From contig CAJWEZ010000007.1 in assembly GCA_913030605.1 (NCBI GenBank), forward strand, positions 1 through 64,000: 64,000 nucleotides of DNA, in the 5' to 3' direction. Under the pieces are notes generated by a model. That model worked only from the letters and a program-made list of their open reading frames with translations, made no database searches and was not told the origin of the DNA. Origin of the DNA: an uncultured Spirochaeta sp. (GTDB taxonomy: Bacteria; Spirochaetota; Spirochaetia; DSM-27196; Alkalispirochaetaceae). Positions 57,691 to 64,000 of this stretch are shown piece after piece. Position 1 is the first letter of the stretch. Each line of letters begins with the position of its first letter. A program made the translations under genes and the position numbers.

Positions 57691-58572
57691 ATGAGAACAA
57701 CACTGATCTGTCTCGCAGTCACGATCGTCTCCATCGCCGCGCTCCCGGCCCAGACGGTCCGGCACGAGGTTCGGGACGGGGAAACGCTGTACGCGATTGC
57801 CCGTACCTACGGAGTGTCCGTTGACGCCCTCATGGACGCCAACCGCATTGAAACCCCGGAGCTTTTGCTTCCCGGCACCGTCCTCACCGTGCCGGGGCAG
57901 TACACGGTGCGCAAGGGAGACACGCTGTACTCCATCGCCCGTCGCTACGGACTGACCGTGGCGGAGCTGCGCGAGATGAACAACCTCGACGATTCGATGA
58001 TCGTGGTCGGACAGCATCTCCGGGTACCGGATCCACCCGGGAGTGATGGATCGGCAATTGCCGCGGTGAATCCAGCCTCGACCCACGTCGCCGACAGCGC
58101 CTCTCCCGACCCGGGGGAAGACGATGGCGCTGAGGAGGAAGACGACGACGGTGCCGGGGATGACCCCGCCCAGGCGATTCCGGTGGCGGCGGCGGTCGTG
58201 GATCCTCTTACCTATGACGACGGTGGCGCCTGGCCGGTGGCGGGACGTCGACGAACGCTGGACGGGAAGTTCCCCGGAGTCATGATCTCCGCGGCGCGCG
58301 GGACGCCGGTCAGCAGCGTTACCAGCGGGCGAATCGTCTATTCCGGTCCCCATTCAAGTTTCGGAAACGTGGTATTCGTGCAGTCGGCGCAGGGGTACAT
58401 CTACGTCTACGGCGGCCAGGACGCCGTAACCGTGCAGGTCGGCGACGAGGTGGAGGCCGGACGGGTTCTTGGCACCGTCGGTGTCTCCCCGACGGAGGGT
58501 GGTCCTGCGCTGTACTTCTCGGTGTGGCGCAACAATCTCTTTGTTGACCCCGAACGCGCGCCTCGGGGGTGA
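57691..58572 (+). CDS. NlpD-like protein: two LysM domains plus degenerate M23 domain
   Basis: 293-aa exported cell-wall protein. Residues 1-20 are a signal peptide (cleavage after LPA). Two LysM repeats (about 23-68 and 70-113; HEVRDGETLYAIARTYGVSV and YTVRKGDTLYSIARRYGLTV) bind peptidoglycan. An acidic linker (about 135-165) precedes an M23/LytM-like domain. Its zinc ligands are lost: FPGVMIS replaces H-x-G-I-D and ALYFSV replaces H-L-H-F-E. It should therefore be an amidase activator like NlpD/EnvC and not a peptidase. The ATG follows GGAAGAG. It is directly upstream of an RpoS-like sigma gene, as nlpD is in E. coli. Confidence 0.87.
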   Translation: MRTTLICLAVTIVSIAALPAQTVRHEVRDGETLYAIARTYGVSVDALMDANRIETPELLLPGTVLTVPGQYTVRKGDTLYSIARRYGLTVAELREMNNLDDSMIVVGQHLRVPDPPGSDGSAIAAVNPASTHVADSASPDPGEDDGAEEEDDDGAGDDPAQAIPVAAAVVDPLTYDDGGAWPVAGRRRTLDGKFPGVMISAARGTPVSSVTSGRIVYSGPHSSFGNVVFVQSAQGYIYVYGGQDAVTVQVGDEVEAGRVLGTVGVSPTEGGPALYFSVWRNNLFVDPERAPRG

Positions 58573-58620
58573 ACAACGCCTGTGCAAATCGTGTAGTTCC
58601 ATCTATTTGTACGGTTCTGT

Positions 58621-58649
58621 TTGGAATCTGCGCGTCGGCGTGCTACGAT
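58621..58649 (+). promoter_or_regulatory. promoter of the RpoS-like sigma gene
   Basis: TTGGAA (58621-58626), 17-bp spacer, TACGAT (58644-58649). Predicted +1 about 58656, 27 nt before the start codon, with GAGGGGG as ribosome site. Confidence 0.5.
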
Positions 58650-58682
58650 TGGTGATCAAAAGTAAGAAATGAGGGGGCGGCA

Positions 58683-59663
58683 ATGGCATCGACATCATCG
58701 CGTCGGCACACAGGCACCCAGCATCGCGCGGCACGGGCACACTATTCAGAATCGGAGACCTATGCGGGCGACTCCGATCCATTGGCGTTCTACCTGAAGC
58801 AGATTTCCAGCTATCCGTTGCTCTCCGTTGACGAGGAACAGACGATCGGGGAGCGAATCCAGCGCCTGCGGACAGAGCTCGGCGAGCTCAAATCGGTGGA
58901 ACCTGCGGACTCCGTAACGACCCGGGAACGGGAAGAGGAGCTGCGGGTCTGCAAGACGCGCATGATCAACTCCAACCTGCGCCTGGTGGTGTCGATCGCA
59001 AAGAAGTACCAGCACCGCGGGCTTTCACTGCTGGACCTGATCGACGAGGGCAACATCGGACTGATCGAGGCGGTGGAACGGTTCGATTACACCCGGGGCT
59101 GCCGGTTTTCTACGTACGGAACGTGGTGGATCCGGCAGGCGATCATCAAGAGCCTCGCTGACAAGGGGCGTGTGATTCGTATCCCGGTCCACATGCTCAA
59201 CACGATCAAGAAATGCTTCTACGTAGCCAAGCACCTGACCCAGGAGCTGGGACGCGACCCCATCAGCGACGAAGTGTCGGACTACATGAACATCCCGTCG
59301 CGACGGGTCGACGAGATTCAGCGACTCTCCCAGGACACCACCTCCCTCGACGTACCGATCGACGACGACAACTCAACCCGTCTCTCGGACGTGATAGAAG
59401 ACGACCAACAGGCGCAGCCCTTCGACCTGGTATTCCATCTGACGTTGCAGGATACGCTGGACGAGGTGCTCGCGCAGCTCAGCGAACGCGAGATGCGGAT
59501 CATTAAGCTCCGGTTCGGTCTTGGTGGAGAAGGGCCCTATACGCTGGAGGAAACCGGTCGTTTTCTGGGTATCACCCGCGAGCGCGTGCGCCAGATCCAG
59601 GAGAAAGCGCTGGGTAAGCTCCGTGAGAACGTGGTGATCCAGGACTTTCATGAGCAGTACTGA
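58683..59663 (+). CDS. group 2 sigma-70 factor, RpoS-like
   Basis: 326-aa sigma factor lacking the large region 1.1. Region 1.2 is DPLAFYLKQISSYPLLSVDE; region 2 contains NLRLVVSIAKKYQHRGLSLL and RFSTYGTWWIRQAI (-10 recognition); region 3 IRIPVHMLNTIKK; region 4 LSEREMRIIKLRFGLGGEGP and the helix-turn-helix LEETGRFLGITRERVRQIQE. The size is that of alternative (RpoS/SigB-group-2) factors and not of RpoD, which is longer. The NlpD-like gene upstream strengthens an RpoS analogy by synteny. The start ATG follows GAGGGGG. Its end overlaps the cobalamin adenosyltransferase by 14 nt. Confidence 0.88.
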   Translation: MASTSSRRHTGTQHRAARAHYSESETYAGDSDPLAFYLKQISSYPLLSVDEEQTIGERIQRLRTELGELKSVEPADSVTTREREEELRVCKTRMINSNLRLVVSIAKKYQHRGLSLLDLIDEGNIGLIEAVERFDYTRGCRFSTYGTWWIRQAIIKSLADKGRVIRIPVHMLNTIKKCFYVAKHLTQELGRDPISDEVSDYMNIPSRRVDEIQRLSQDTTSLDVPIDDDNSTRLSDVIEDDQQAQPFDLVFHLTLQDTLDEVLAQLSEREMRIIKLRFGLGGEGPYTLEETGRFLGITRERVRQIQEKALGKLRENVVIQDFHEQY

Positions 59664-60225
59664 CGACGAGTCTCCGGTTCGAACCGGTGGTGGCGACGAC
59701 GGTCGCAGCACGCTGATCGACGGAGATCGCCGGTTCAAGGACGATATCGCCTTCGAGGCGCTCGGAGCACTGGATGAGGCGCAGGTCGCGCTCGGCGTGT
59801 GTCGCAGCCTGCTCGGCGATCGGGACGACGTGGAGGTGCGTCTTCGTGCGGACCTGGAATGGATCCAGCGTCGGATGCTGATCGCCGGGGGCGTTGTCGC
59901 CGCAGCCCCGGGGTCTCCGCACCTGAAAGAACTGGAGACGCTTGGCGACGAGGATCTCGCCACACTGGATCGCGTGTTTTCCTACTGGCGGGGGCGTGTG
60001 ACGATTCCCCCGCGTTTCTTCATCGCCGGCGACACCAGCATCGGTGCCGAGTTTGACCGCGCCAGGACGGTTGTTCGTCGCGCGGAGCGGGCGATCGTCC
60101 GCCTGATCCACGAACGAGGCGGATACGAGCGAACGTTCGTCTCTCGCTTCCTGAATGCCCTGAGCGACCTCGGATTCGTGCTGGCCCGCTGGGCCGACGA
60201 ATTCTATCGCGAGCCCCGCAGCTGA
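59650..60225 (+). CDS. PduO-type cob(I)alamin adenosyltransferase, divergent
   Basis: 191-aa four-helix-bundle enzyme expected to make adenosylcobalamin from cob(I)alamin and ATP. Family blocks are recognisable: RTGGGDDGRSTLIDGDRRFK (P-loop-like ATP motif, usually T-R-T-G-D-x-G), DEAQVALGVCRSLL, RARTVVRRAERAIVRL (usually A-R-T-x-x-R-R-A-E-R) and FLNALSDLGFVLAR. Deviations include A-F-E in place of R-V-E after the motif and F-D in place of L-H before A-R-T. Its product would serve the methylmalonyl-CoA mutase encoded 54 kb upstream. It overlaps the sigma gene and is convergent, by 22 bp, with the Nudix gene. Confidence 0.75.
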   Translation: MSSTDDESPVRTGGGDDGRSTLIDGDRRFKDDIAFEALGALDEAQVALGVCRSLLGDRDDVEVRLRADLEWIQRRMLIAGGVVAAAPGSPHLKELETLGDEDLATLDRVFSYWRGRVTIPPRFFIAGDTSIGAEFDRARTVVRRAERAIVRLIHERGGYERTFVSRFLNALSDLGFVLARWADEFYREPRS

Positions 60226-60719
60226 GTCCCGCTGGCAAAACGCAGGTCCCACCAGACCATCTCGTCGCCATCGAACGCCATCTCGGCCTCGACGTGGTCC
60301 CCGGCGAGGACGTTGGGAAGCCAGCAGCGGTCGTCCTCCCACATCTCGTTGAAGGGAATGCCGTCCTCGGCTACCCAGAACGGAAGCGCCTCGTCCGTTT
60401 CCACGAGATCGCCGTCCCAGCGATACGCCACGTAGACGTAGACTTCCAATCGGTACCCGTCGAGAAACGCGAAGCGCAGCGTACCGTAGTGTTCCGGGTC
60501 CAGCGGACGAAGGCCGACCTCCTCGATCGTCTCTCGGACCGCGGTATCCACGGGGCGTTCGCCGGATTCCGCTTTGCCGCCGGGTGCGTTGACCTTGCCG
60601 GCGCCCAGGCCTCGTTTCTTTCTGATCAGGAGCACCTGTCCGTCGGTGCGCAGAAAACAGAGTACCGCCCGGTCGTCGGGTGCGTAGGACGTCCAGTCGA
60701 CGCGTGTAACCGTGTGCAT
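60204..60719 (-). CDS. Nudix hydrolase, 8-oxo-dGTPase (MTH1)-like
   Basis: 171-aa Nudix-fold pyrophosphohydrolase. The Nudix box is GKAESGERPVDTAVRETIEEVGL (pattern G-x5-E-x7-R-E-x2-E-E-x-G), split here as GKAESGERPVDTAVRET and IEEVGL. The flanking GLGAGKVNAPGGK and the C-terminal FNEMWEDDRCWLPNVLAG are MTH1-like, pointing to sanitation of oxidised purine nucleotides. I chose the ATG at 60719 because the longer frame upstream is antisense to the hppA start region. Substrate is inferred only. Confidence 0.83.
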   Translation of the reverse strand: MHTVTRVDWTSYAPDDRAVLCFLRTDGQVLLIRKKRGLGAGKVNAPGGKAESGERPVDTAVRETIEEVGLRPLDPEHYGTLRFAFLDGYRLEVYVYVAYRWDGDLVETDEALPFWVAEDGIPFNEMWEDDRCWLPNVLAGDHVEAEMAFDGDEMVWWDLRFASGTQLRGSR

Positions 60720-60738
60720 GCCGGTCCAAAACTTATCA

Positions 60739-60768
60739 TTGCGTGCAACTTGGTGCAAATGGTACGAT
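60739..60768 (+). promoter_or_regulatory. candidate hppA promoter
   Basis: TTGCGT (60739-60744), 18-bp spacer, TACGAT (60763-60768), 42 nt before the start codon. Moderate match only. Confidence 0.35.
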
Positions 60769-60810
60769 ACATGTGACAGAAATCCCCTCAAAGACAAGGA
60801 TGATGAAATA

Positions 60811-62973
60811 ATGCTAGGATTTGTCGCTGTTGCTGTTGTTGCCGCGCTCGGGTTTGCTGCGATCAACTTTTCCGCAGTCAAACGACTGGATACCGGGACA
60901 GCCCTCATGGGAGAGCTGGCCGGAGCGATCCAGGAAGGTGCAGACGCCTTCATCCGTCATGAGTACAAGATCATCTTTTCGATCGCCGTATTCATTATGG
61001 TCGCCCTGATGGTCATCGTCTCGTGGTACACCGGGGTTGCCTTCCTCCTCGGTGCCGCCATGAGTGCATCGGCGGGATGGATCGGTATGAAGATCGCCAC
61101 CATCGCCAACGTCCGGGTGTCCAATCGGGCACGCGAAACGTTCGATGTGGGGTCGACGCTGAAAGTCGCCTTCCAGGGCGGAAGCGTCATGGGACTCAGC
61201 GTTGCGGGGTTCTCGATCCTGGGACTCGGTCTGGTGTACCTCGTGTTCGGCGTGTTCCTCGGTCAGGCACACTCGGACAATCTGGTCATTATCACCAACT
61301 GGCTGGGGGTCAATTTCATCCCCTTCACGATGACCGTCTCGGGATACGCCCTCGGGTGTTCGGTCATCGCCATGTTCGACCGCGTCGGTGGAGGTATCTA
61401 TACCAAGGCCGCCGACATGGGCGCCGACCTCGTCGGCAAAACCGAAGCCCACATTCCCGAGGATGACCCGCGCAACCCCGCGACCATCGCCGACAACGTC
61501 GGTGACAACGTCGGCGACGTCGCCGGACTCGGTGCGGACCTTCTCGAGAGTTACGTTGGTGCGATCATCTCGAGCATCGTGCTGGCCGCCTACATGTTCT
61601 ACACCGTGAGCGACGCGGCCGTTTCGATCAGCGCCGAGCTCGTGACCAAGCTGGTCAGCTATCCGATGCTCTTTGCAGCGATCGGTGTGCTCGCATCGGT
61701 TGTCGGTATCAGTACCCTGATTCTCAAGAAGCCGAGCGACAACCCGCACCGCGAGCTCAACGTTGCCACCTGGACCAGCGCGATCCTGACCCTGGTCGGA
61801 ACCGGTGCCGTGACATGGTGGTTCTTTCAGGGGCTCAATGTATCGGCCGCCGGATTCGGTCTCGGGTGGGTCTCTCCGTGGCTCGCGGCGGTCCTCGGAA
61901 TCGTAAGCGGCATCCTCATCGGCCAGCTTGCCGAGTACTTCACGAGTTATGACTACAACCCCACCAAGAAGATCAGCGAGGCGAGCCGACAGGGATACGC
62001 GCTGAATATCACCCAGGGACTCGCCGTCGGCATGAAGTCGGTGTTCTATCCGATCCTGGTGCTCGCGGCGGCGGTTATCGGCGCCAACGCGATTGCCGGT
62101 CTCTACGGTGTCGCCATGGCGGCGATCGGCATGCTGAGCTTCGTCGCCGCCACGGTCTCGGTGGACACCTACGGTCCCATCGCCGACAACGCCGGCGGCA
62201 TCTCCGAGATGAGCAAGCTCGACCCGCGGGTGCGCGAGATCACCGACAAACTCGACAGCGTGGGAAACACGACTGCCGCGATCGGGAAGGGCTTCGCGAT
62301 CGGTTCCGCGGCGCTCGCGGCTCTGAGTCTGTTTGCCAGCTACCTGTACAGCCAGGCGGGCCCCCACAACACCCAGGGGCAGTTCATCCTGGTACTGGAC
62401 ATGGTCAATACCCTCACGCTGGCCGGTGGTCTGGTCGGTGCGGCGTTGCCGTTCCTGTTCTCGGGAATCCTGATCGAGGCAGTTGCCAAAGCCGCGCGAA
62501 AGATGGTCGACGAGGTCCGGCGCCAGTTCCGTGAGGATCCCAAGATCCTCACCGGCGAATCGCGTCCCGACTACCGGTTGTGCATCGAGATTTCCTCCGC
62601 CGGAAGCCTCAAGGAGATGAAGACACCGGCACTGATCGCGGTGCTGACGCCGGTCGTGAGCGGCTTTGTGTTCGGACCGGAGTTCGTTGGCGGTCTTCTG
62701 ATCGGAACCACCCTGTCTGCGATCATGATGGCGCTGTTCACCGCCAACTCCGGCGGGGCGTGGGACAATGCCAAGAAGTACATCGAGGAGGGTCACCACG
62801 GCGGAAAGGGTTCGGAAGCACATTCCGCCGGTGTTGTGGGCGACACGGTCGGTGACCCCCTGAAGGATACGGTCGGTCCGTCGCTGGATATCCTGATCAA
62901 GATCATGGCGGTGGTGTCATTGATCACGGTCTCGATTTTCCAGAAATACAACCTCCTCGACTGGTTGTTCTGA
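60811..62973 (+). CDS. hppA: membrane-bound ion-translocating pyrophosphatase, K+-dependent type
   Basis: 720-aa integral membrane pump with about 16 helices, coupling pyrophosphate hydrolysis to H+ or Na+ export. The catalytic loops are DMGADLVGKTEAHIPEDDPR then NPATIADNVGDNVGDVAGLG, and near the C-terminus GDTVGDPLKDTVGPSLDI. The K+-dependence determinant reads GNTTAAIGKGFAIG (Ala where K+-independent enzymes have Lys), so the K+-dependent subclass is predicted; many of these pump Na+. The ATG follows AAGGATGATG. It is monocistronic or joined to the small gene 12 nt downstream. Confidence 0.95.
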   Translation: MLGFVAVAVVAALGFAAINFSAVKRLDTGTALMGELAGAIQEGADAFIRHEYKIIFSIAVFIMVALMVIVSWYTGVAFLLGAAMSASAGWIGMKIATIANVRVSNRARETFDVGSTLKVAFQGGSVMGLSVAGFSILGLGLVYLVFGVFLGQAHSDNLVIITNWLGVNFIPFTMTVSGYALGCSVIAMFDRVGGGIYTKAADMGADLVGKTEAHIPEDDPRNPATIADNVGDNVGDVAGLGADLLESYVGAIISSIVLAAYMFYTVSDAAVSISAELVTKLVSYPMLFAAIGVLASVVGISTLILKKPSDNPHRELNVATWTSAILTLVGTGAVTWWFFQGLNVSAAGFGLGWVSPWLAAVLGIVSGILIGQLAEYFTSYDYNPTKKISEASRQGYALNITQGLAVGMKSVFYPILVLAAAVIGANAIAGLYGVAMAAIGMLSFVAATVSVDTYGPIADNAGGISEMSKLDPRVREITDKLDSVGNTTAAIGKGFAIGSAALAALSLFASYLYSQAGPHNTQGQFILVLDMVNTLTLAGGLVGAALPFLFSGILIEAVAKAARKMVDEVRRQFREDPKILTGESRPDYRLCIEISSAGSLKEMKTPALIAVLTPVVSGFVFGPEFVGGLLIGTTLSAIMMALFTANSGGAWDNAKKYIEEGHHGGKGSEAHSAGVVGDTVGDPLKDTVGPSLDILIKIMAVVSLITVSIFQKYNLLDWLF

Positions 62974-62985
62974 GCCGTACCGTCC

Positions 62986-63276
62986 GTGGAATCCCACACC
63001 GAGAACCCCTCCGCCGACGGCGACGCGCCGCGGGCGGAGGAAATCATCGCGGAGATCTACGGCCGCGTGGTTCACGTGCGTGAGACCGGCGGACGGGTGA
63101 CCGCCATCGTACTGCCGATGGATCTCTATCGAACGATCCAGGAATACCGCAGCCGTCTGGGGGAGGCCCCGGGCGGTTTTCCGGACTATCTTGGAAAGTA
63201 TGATCTCTTTGGCGTTCCGTTATATACTGATGGTGGTGAGACGATTGTCATTAAAACACGTCGCGATACAGCGTAA
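62986..63276 (+). CDS. small protein of unknown function
   Basis: 96-aa protein, not recognised. The start is GTG at 62986, 12 nt after hppA. The N-terminus is acidic; the middle IYGRVVHVRETGGRVTAIVL has beta-strand character, and GKYDLFGVPLYTDGGETIVI ends in a strand. There is no signal peptide or membrane helix. Codon use matches the neighbours. Its frame shows strong third-position G/C bias, which supports coding. Confidence 0.55.
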   Translation: MESHTENPSADGDAPRAEEIIAEIYGRVVHVRETGGRVTAIVLPMDLYRTIQEYRSRLGEAPGGFPDYLGKYDLFGVPLYTDGGETIVIKTRRDTA

Positions 63277-63352
63277 TGCGGCCGTCACCGACGGCAGGAA
63301 CTCCACACTGCAGCAGGACTTGAGCCGGGGGCGTCGGCCGTCGGGCGGCGTC

Positions 63353-64000
63353 ATGCTGGCTCTATGGCTGGTGTTCGCCGCCCTCCAGCCGGTCGTGGGA
63401 CAGGATGCGGCACCGGCGACATTGAACGCCGCGGGGGTCGATCGGATCGCCGTGGTTCCCTTCGTGAACACCACCGATGTGGAACAGTGGGACAATCTCG
63501 CTGCCGCGATGACCGACACGATCCGACTCACGTTGCAGCTGGGTGGACGCTACGACGTGGGAACGCCGGACATGTCCGGTATCAACCCCTACGCCCCCGA
63601 CGGGCCGCTGCAACTCCGCTCGCTGTCCGAGCGGCGACGCCTGGACGCCGCGGTTATCGGACGCATTTCCAGCATGGAAAACGGACGCATCGAACTGGAA
63701 ACCTCCGTCTGGAGTGCCGCGACGGGGCAGATTCTCGGAAGCGAGCGTCGCCAGGCGTTCGGCGCCTTTGACATCATTGACGCTGCCGATGAACTGGTGA
63801 TTCTTGCGTCGTCCGCACTCATGGGGTATCAGGTCGACTTCGGCGCCGCTGTCCTGCGGCCGTCCAGGGACGACGTGGACTACGCCGTGGCGATCGATGG
63901 AATTCCGATCGGCAGTCGGGTGCGCTCGATCCCGCAGATTCTGACCGGTGCACGCCGGTTTGACGTCACCGTCACGGTCGCCGGTCGAGAACAGCTCGTG
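63353..64000 (+). CDS. exported TolB/CsgG-like protein with PEGA-like domain (3' end outside window)
   Basis: The frame is open from the start to the window edge (216 codons seen). A signal peptide (MLALWLVFAALQPVVG, probably cleaved before QDAAPA) is followed by a domain resembling the N-terminus of TolB/CsgG-like lipoproteins (DRIAVVPFVNTTDVEQWDNL, AAAMTDTIRLTLQLGGRYDV). Near the edge VDYAVAIDGIPIGSRVRSIP and ARRFDVTVTVAGREQLV look like a PEGA surface-layer-type domain. In-frame TTG at 63320 or GTG near 63236 could extend the N-terminus with a basic region; I chose the ATG that begins the hydrophobic core. Function unknown. Confidence 0.65.
   Translation, partial: MLALWLVFAALQPVVGQDAAPATLNAAGVDRIAVVPFVNTTDVEQWDNLAAAMTDTIRLTLQLGGRYDVGTPDMSGINPYAPDGPLQLRSLSERRRLDAAVIGRISSMENGRIELETSVWSAATGQILGSERRQAFGAFDIIDAADELVILASSALMGYQVDFGAAVLRPSRDDVDYAVAIDGIPIGSRVRSIPQILTGARRFDVTVTVAGREQLV

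Noticed and set aside
60814-62823. 669-codon open frame antisense to hppA
   Set aside because: Composition (Asp/Gly/Arg/His-rich, no hydrophobic core) is that of an antisense shadow.

Overview
The window is about 64 kb of GC-rich bacterial chromosome that is almost completely coding, and it most likely comes from a free-living spirochaete (Spirochaetota, Spirochaeta/Alkalispirochaeta-like). This placement is an inference from gene content: a chemotaxis operon of the form STAS-cheA-cheR-cheB, a DUF115/MAF motility-accessory protein, a periplasmic binding protein whose processed N-terminus begins GGQAEA, the order spoVG - tRNA-Gln - rplY - pth - tilS - ftsH, a DUF5312-like protein and a divergent LytR-family protein. 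There are no rRNA genes, insertion sequences, integrases, prophage genes or CRISPR arrays. The region is core genome and not an accessory island.

Layout. 0-3.7 kb: MinD/ParA-type ATPase, apt, a tRNA-Gln(CUG)/tRNA-Glu(CUC) pair and a sensor kinase. 3.7-7.7 kb: methylmalonyl-CoA operon (split mutase, MeaB GTPase, epimerase) ending in a macro-domain gene. 7.7-15.9 kb: PlsC-type acyltransferase, carAB and a polar amino-acid ABC transporter. 15.9-19.3 kb (minus strand): leuA-cimA preceded by a leader-peptide attenuator. 19.4-29.2 kb: a spirochaetal unknown, argS, and gltBD behind a sigma-54 promoter. 29.2-33.9 kb: rplU-prp-rpmA-obg-nadD-yqeK-lytR-rsfS. 33.9-42.9 kb: cheX-like gene (minus), spoVG, tRNA-Gln(UUG), rplY, pth, tilS, ftsH, an exported protein and an HtrA-like lipoprotein protease. 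43.0-52.3 kb: a chemotaxis and phosphorelay operon of seven overlapping genes. 52.3-57.4 kb: lepA, then on the minus strand a PpiD/SurA-like foldase and the MAF protein. 57.4-64 kb: tRNA-Pro(CGG), a NlpD-like LysM protein, an RpoS-like sigma factor, a cobalamin adenosyltransferase, a Nudix hydrolase, a membrane pyrophosphatase, a small unknown and the 5' part of a TolB/PEGA-like exported protein.

How the parts work together. The mutase operon needs adenosylcobalamin, and the adenosyltransferase that makes it lies 54 kb away, overlapping the sigma-factor gene. leuA and cimA make the committed precursors of leucine and (from pyruvate) isoleucine; the leader peptide in front of them is rich in exactly these two residues and its RNA can form the three mutually exclusive helices of classical ribosome-mediated attenuation. 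gltBD has a textbook -24/-12 promoter, so ammonia assimilation is probably under sigma-54 and an enhancer-binding protein. Two plausible promoters (apt, mcmA1) and that of the leu leader place the predicted +1 at or next to the start codon with no Shine-Dalgarno, which suggests leaderless mRNAs.

The observations most worth a second look are the Leu/Ile attenuator, the sigma-54 promoter with a 28-bp palindrome at enhancer distance, the apparent CTG start codon of obg, the nlpD-rpoS arrangement with a cobalamin adenosyltransferase attached, a Prp protease whose usual substrate L27 has no cleavable extension, and a CheA carrying a tandem GspE-N-like insert. All calls come from reading the sequence; no database search was run.
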